Source: Crotophaga sulcirostris (lineage: Eukaryota > Chordata > Aves > Cuculiformes > Crotophagidae). From it: a stretch of 64,000 nt of DNA. The notes below the pieces were generated by a model. It worked only from the letters and a program-made list of their open reading frames with translations, was not told where the DNA came from and did not search any database. The stretch's first letter is position 1. Every line of letters starts with the position of its first letter. The stretch covers positions 1,932,783 to 1,996,782 of the forward strand of contig VYZB01000122.1 in the NCBI GenBank assembly GCA_013397455.1. The letters run 5' to 3'. Below, piece after piece: positions 58,607-64,000 of the stretch. A program made the position numbers and the translations under genes.

Positions 58607-61600
58607 AATGTCTAGTATCAGGAAGGGCACACTTTCTCCACCAGTAGTCTCGCAGTATTCAGCTAAAGTTAGAGCTTTGAAGTATTCATATGATCTAGGT
58701 TGACAGAAATGCAGATTATTTTTTAAAAAAACTAGGAAAACTCAAAGCCATCAAAAGTGTATTGTTGCATACAAATGAGCATAAAATATTTAGTTTAGTA
58801 CCTAACAAAATTATCCTTTGATTGCCTAGTAGCTTGGTAAAGGACAAAACCCTATAATTAATAGAAACTTAGACCTTGACACGTGTATTCTCAAGGCCTT
58901 AGTTGAAAAACAAGGCATTGCTTATGTAGTTTGAGTACCTAATACTGGAAAACTACTTCAAACAAGTTGCCATCATCCTAAGAAAGTATGGACAACCAGA
59001 TACCTATTGGAAATGAGATGCAAGTATGGCCATTCTCTCAAGAGAGACCATCTTGACAGTCTCCTTCCTCTATTATCTCTTCATTTCCCAAAGGAAAAGC
59101 ATGTATGTATTGAACTAAACTTCATTAAAGGCTCAGAGAATAATCTTCTAAAAATCTTGTAACCGAAGTTATCAGGAAAATGAATAAAGACATTGGGAAT
59201 ACACAAAAAAACTTCAGTAAAAGACAGCTTTTAGAACCATTCTAATATATAATCAATCTTTGTTAACCTTTGCCATATTACTCACGTTAGTCCATCATTA
59301 TCTCTGAATAGGGCCTCTCTGTTAGGTTCATTTTATAGACTGATGGTCAGTAAATGAGCATTTAATTCATAGATATCAATAAAGTAGCTGTTTTCATAAA
59401 ATATTTTATCTCTGTTTTGTAGGTGAGATAATTAAAGCACAAAGGATGTGAGAGAGTTATGCAATAAATCAGCAGCAGAATTAAGACGAGGAGGACAAAG
59501 TTCTCTTATTCTCAAAATACTGCCCTGGCTCCTGGGCTGTGAATTAATTTTTATAGAAACTATTCTGTGCAAAATTTATATGAATCATAAACGGAAAGTG
59601 TTTTATAATACCCCAGAATTTCCTCCTGACTCCCCTTCAAATAGTCTCACCTTGACTCTGCAGGAATCACAGTCCTGATGAAGTTTTCAAATCCCCTGCT
59701 GTTAATTTCAGTTGTGGAGCAATAGTAATGTGATTTTAATTATAAGACCAGTTGTGCACTTTAGATTTCAATTCAGAATATCACATGCTTCCAGACATTA
59801 ACCTGGTGAATTGCTGCAAATTTACAAAGAGAAGTTGTTTGCAGTAAATTTGACTGCACCTTCACAATAAATCTACTATACAACTTCCAGTAAACTGCTC
59901 TAAGGGTTTCCTGAGCCAATGTTTGTATCTCTGTGTTTCATTGTTGAAGATGGAATTTTCTTCGGTTTGTTTGCCTAAGCTGTTTTTGAACTAATTTGTA
60001 ATATTCCAGAAAATACTAATGTAATTGGGGTGTTTGATTACACTGTTAAAAGAATACTTAGTTCTATTTTTTTAAGCCCAATGCCTGATATTTTTCATCT
60101 ACTGACCCTTAGTACTTCAGTTAGCAGCAGTGAATAGTCAGTCCCTATTTAAACACTGCATGTTGTTCTTTGTTTTGCGGATTTCTGTTGTACATCTTTT
60201 ATCATTCCTTTTCCCCTCTGCAGCATCTAATTGTGTTCCTTTATTTTTTACACAGAGGTGTTATTATCATTCCTCTTTCTTTCTCTAGTAATAGTCTATT
60301 TGTGAAATGCAGAGAAGCAGATAATTCTGGATTTGAGCACATTACTGTGATATACTATGGCATAATGGTCTCTCTTTATTTCTCTACCCATTTCTTAATG
60401 CTCTATTGTCTTTCTGGTCACCAGTGAGCATTTTGCCATTTGTTTCCAAAGAACTGTCTACAGCGACTATAAGACCTCTTTCTTGAGGGTAGTAAACTCA
60501 TGTGTTACTGTGTGTGCAGTCAGGATTGCTCATTACATGTATTTATTGTCACTGAATTTCATCTGCTATTCTATTGCTTGGTTGCTCATCACTATGAGAT
60601 CTTCTGCAACTGCTTGCAAGCTCACAAATTTTTAAAGCACAAGGGAAATTTTAGATACAAGTAAAATATTTACTGTCTTGAATACAAAGATCATTCATAC
60701 AGTAATGTGTGTCCTTTCATATCAGGTTTCCAATAGAGCTTTCTGGATGTGGGCAGAGTTCTTTAGCTCCCACTACTGCTGCACAAGGTATTAGCTTTTA
60801 TTTAGCTCTACTTTAAGTACAGCTCTTTCTGGACCTCTTTACTGGTCATCACAGATGAGTTTGAGTTTCCGATAGGAGAAACTTTGACAAGTATAGCTTA
60901 TATATTGGCCACCAGGCAGGATGTTTTGTAGTCTCTGAGGAACTTTGAGATGTATTAGATCAATGTGCAAATTGCTGTAATCGAGGCTGTGGACCTTGCT
61001 GGCTCCCACCTGCCTTAATAACAAGGGGAGCAATAGTGTGTCAGGCACTGGAATTTAAGGCGAAATGCATCATGATAACAAGGAAAAAAACCAAACCAAC
61101 AACGTATAAAGTAAATTTCAATAACTTGAAGGGTGATATGCCAATTGTTGCTTTGAGGATGATGATTTGAAAATGTCAAAAGGGTCATATCTCACAAGCT
61201 CTCTATACTGAGACAGCTTGATATGGGATATATCCTATGCTAATATCACATTTTAGGAAACAGAAGGAAGAGATGTTTTCAAGATTATCCTGTATTTCAT
61301 CATGGTTCATGAAGGCTGTGCATGTACTGCTTACTAGTGGCTGCTATTTGAGGATTGTATCATGTGCCTAGGCATAGGTGTCTTGTGCAGTTTTAGATGT
61401 CTTCTGATACCCTGTTTAGTTCTAGTTGCCAGACCAGAAGGCCTCCCATAGATCTTGTGTTAAATTTGCCACACACACTTAGAGTTTGTGGAGAGAATGG
61501 GGAAAACAGTGATGCTAACTAAATCTAATCGTTCTTGCCAAGTATATACTGATAGGTATAAATTAAATATTCACTCTAACAGAGAAATAATTCCCTATAT

Positions 61601-64000
61601 TAAAAATATTCCCTGAATTATATTTTGCTGTTGCTGTGGACTCCTCATCAGCCTCTTAGTTGTGTCAAGATACTTTTTTTTTCAAGTGTACCATTGTGAT
61701 CATTCAGTCTCCACAGTCATTCTCAAAGATGTGAAGCTCTGTTATAGACACCCACAAACTGTGCAACTTTGGCAATTTTCCTCCTCCAACCCAGCCTTAA
61801 ATCTTCTTTTCCAGTGAGCAGTTTTTCTTTTTTATTATGAAGAAGGAAAACCGTCCCCTTTGGGCAGGAACAGACATTCACTTGACTGGAAATTCATATG
61901 TAATTCTTCTGAATTTTCATAGTGATCTTTCTCCTCTGAGCATGATGCAACATTTTCCCACAACTATCATAATAAAAGAATCCTTTCAGATTATTTCCGT
62001 TGTTGTGTAAGTGCAGAAAATATGAAGCTTTGAAGATTTCAATGTCTTATTGTCCAGTACAGTAGGAAAAAAAATCCAAAACCTAAATAATTTTATGTTA
62101 GCTCCACTCCATTTCCAGTTAGAGGACTACCATATGAAAGGTTTTGGAGGTCATATTTTTGGGTATTTTCCCATCTTCTTGAGAGGTGATAACTTTGATT
62201 AATACATTTCAGTGGTTGGTCAGAAGGCTTTTTATCTAAACTTTTTAATTAAACCAGACAAAAAAGGAATTCTGTGTCACACTGTATTGGATGCAGTATG
62301 TTCCATCAGTTTCTTTTAAGGGACAAAAAAAACATCATTAGAAAAAATATTGTGATTGAAGTTACCTTCGCTCACTCTCTTCAGTAACTTCAGCTGTGAC
62401 ATGGAATGTTTTGCAAACACAAAGGTGGTTACAAAACCACTTTTTTTTTTTTTTGATATCAGACTGCACATCACAAATGGTTTAATGGTTTGTATAAAAC
62501 CAAGTAACAGAAAGAACCTGGGTTACGTCTGCCATAAATCCTAGAGATAACTTTGTTTGCAAAGTATGGTCAAAGAAGGACTTATAAAAAGACGACTTTT
62601 GCCCTGCTCTATTGCAAAAATTGGTTGCAGGGTAGGTAGCAGGGCTCAGTTTGAGTTTAGTCCTTATCAGAGTGTTTATGTAGAACTCCTGAATACAACA
62701 TTAGTTTGCATTTTATAGAGCCTTCCCTTCAAGGAAATGGAGAATTTCAGTGAATGGATAGCATCTTTTTGATTGTAAGCGCTGAAAGTTAAGTTTCAAA
62801 TCAGACTTTCTTTCCCTGCTCTGACAGTCCTGAGAATTAGGCATGAATTACTGGATACGTTTTATGGAAAATAAAACTGGAGTACTGAAAGATTGATGTC
62901 CCCAGCAAACCAGTCACAAAGTTAAAATTAGAATCTGTTACTCCAAACTTGTGCGTTTGTTCAATTTATAAGTTTCAACATTGTTATTAACAGCAAAGAA
63001 TAACAACAATTACTCCAGTATCTTTATTTACTGATTTTGATATATACCTTTGAAATTGTAATTCTAGGATGTTTTCCCATTCTGTCCTTGTGCCTTTGTA
63101 ACTTTGAAGCTGCTCAGTGCAGAGAAGGAAGAGAAATGGTTTTACTGGTGTCTCAGGAAGAAAATTCTGACAGGTTTCTGTCTTTATATCAGTACCTTAT
63201 TATTAGAAGGTGGGCTGAAGAAAGGAGCCATTCTGATGAGAAAGTCGCAAGCATCAGGACTTTATTTTATCAACAAAAATAATGTGTATGTTCTTTCATA
63301 GCACAGGGAGGAGGGGTTACATATGAACACTTGCTTTTGCAACTAACAACAAAATCTGACGGGGAACCTTTTTACTATGAAGTCACATCAAATTATACTT
63401 CAAGAATATCTGACACGTTAGCTGAAAGGATTTCTTTGTTAAAGCATTCTTGTAAATGACTGATTAACTTCTCAAACATTCCAAAATGGTCATAGAAATA
63501 ATGATTACACGACAAATTAGAACGTAATCTATATTAATAATCTTAGAATGAATAAACCAACAGACATTAGAGGTGTGAGAAAAATTATATGAAATACAAA
63601 ATTGATATGATATATAAAACTATTTAATTTTTTTTTAGAGAGAGGGGGTTATAGTGTGATTTTTTTTTTCAAGAAAAGCACACAAGGAAAATTAAGCCAA
63701 TTAAGCTAAAGCCAAGATATAGAGTTAAGGATAAATTCCTTTTCCAATTACAAAATTAACCTCCACAGAGCAAAATGGTAGAAACAGATAGAGAAGCAGA
63801 TACAATATATTCTGTTCTTGAAACTTTCTTGATACTTGAATTCTTTACGTGGAATTTACATTACTAATGTGAAGAACTATAACAACAGTCTGAATACCTA
63901 GAAATAAACCTTAGAAGAATGGATGCCTTTTGAGCCATCTAACCAGATAATAACTTCTCTGCATATAGCCCATGACAAACATTAGGAATAATTATATCTG
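58607..64000. other. Unique AT-rich non-coding DNA to window end
   Basis: No gene, RNA or recognised transposon. T14 run at 62441-62454; T-rich and GA-rich patches at about 63622-63672. Frames of 60-85 codons (for example 60170-60427, 63037-63282) show no domain and are not supported as genes. A CR1-like impression near 61690-61820 was too weak to call. Confidence 0.6.

Noticed and set aside
61690..61820. Impression of an antisense old CR1 or similar LINE
   Set aside because: Only scattered words fit and their order was not convincing.
1..64000. Search for CRISPR arrays, operons, phage genes and prokaryotic systems
   Set aside because: CR1 and avian LTR content show vertebrate nuclear DNA; no spaced direct repeat array or gene clusters were seen.

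Overview
This 64 kb window looks like a gene-poor, AT-rich piece of a bird nuclear genome, either intergenic or deep intron. The evidence is about a dozen CR1 LINE copies, many with a recognisable octamer-type 3' tail, plus two avian-type endogenous retrovirus LTRs. I see no host exon, tRNA, rRNA or other functional RNA gene that I can support. The open reading frames longer than 100 codons are either relics of CR1 ORF2 (reverse transcriptase), LTR sequence, reads through the assembly gap, or low-complexity or chance frames. There is one assembly gap of N (6292-6503), inside a CR1.

Layout. 1-1150: 5'-cut CR1 (+). 1151-5974: unique AT-rich DNA. 5975-7080: an old CR1 (+) split by a younger CR1 (6149-6719) that contains the gap. 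7081-12439: mostly unique DNA, with a CpG-retaining block at about 9080-9560. 12440-13140: ERV LTR (-). 14767-18890: a CR1 cluster with three elements of clearly different age and orientation. 20620-21490: unclassified GC-richer block, possibly an old LTR. 23931-24095: long pyrimidine tract. 24790-25303, 29171-29454 and 30997-31266: short CR1 3' ends, the last two forming an inverted pair. 38440-39080: second unclassified GC-richer block. 40005-40795: very old CR1 (+). 42233-42250: G-quadruplex motif. 50001-50690 and 55301-56472: CR1 (-). 51870-52720: block that looks constrained but non-coding. 58017-58606: solo LTR (-) with TG...CA ends.

How it works together. Nothing here forms an operon or pathway. 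The retroelements are decayed: the two CR1 copies whose catalytic region is still readable near the window start and at 15.6 kb have lost or shifted the catalytic Asp-Asp motif, the copy at 56 kb keeps the motif but is deleted just after it, and all are 5' truncated (the first is cut by the window edge). The parts most likely to have a present-day role are the possible non-coding conserved blocks (about 9.1-9.5 kb and 51.9-52.7 kb), the LTR near 12.9 kb with an intact minus-strand TATA box, and structure-forming DNA (G4, inverted CR1 pair). These roles are inference. I found no convincing undescribed biological system.
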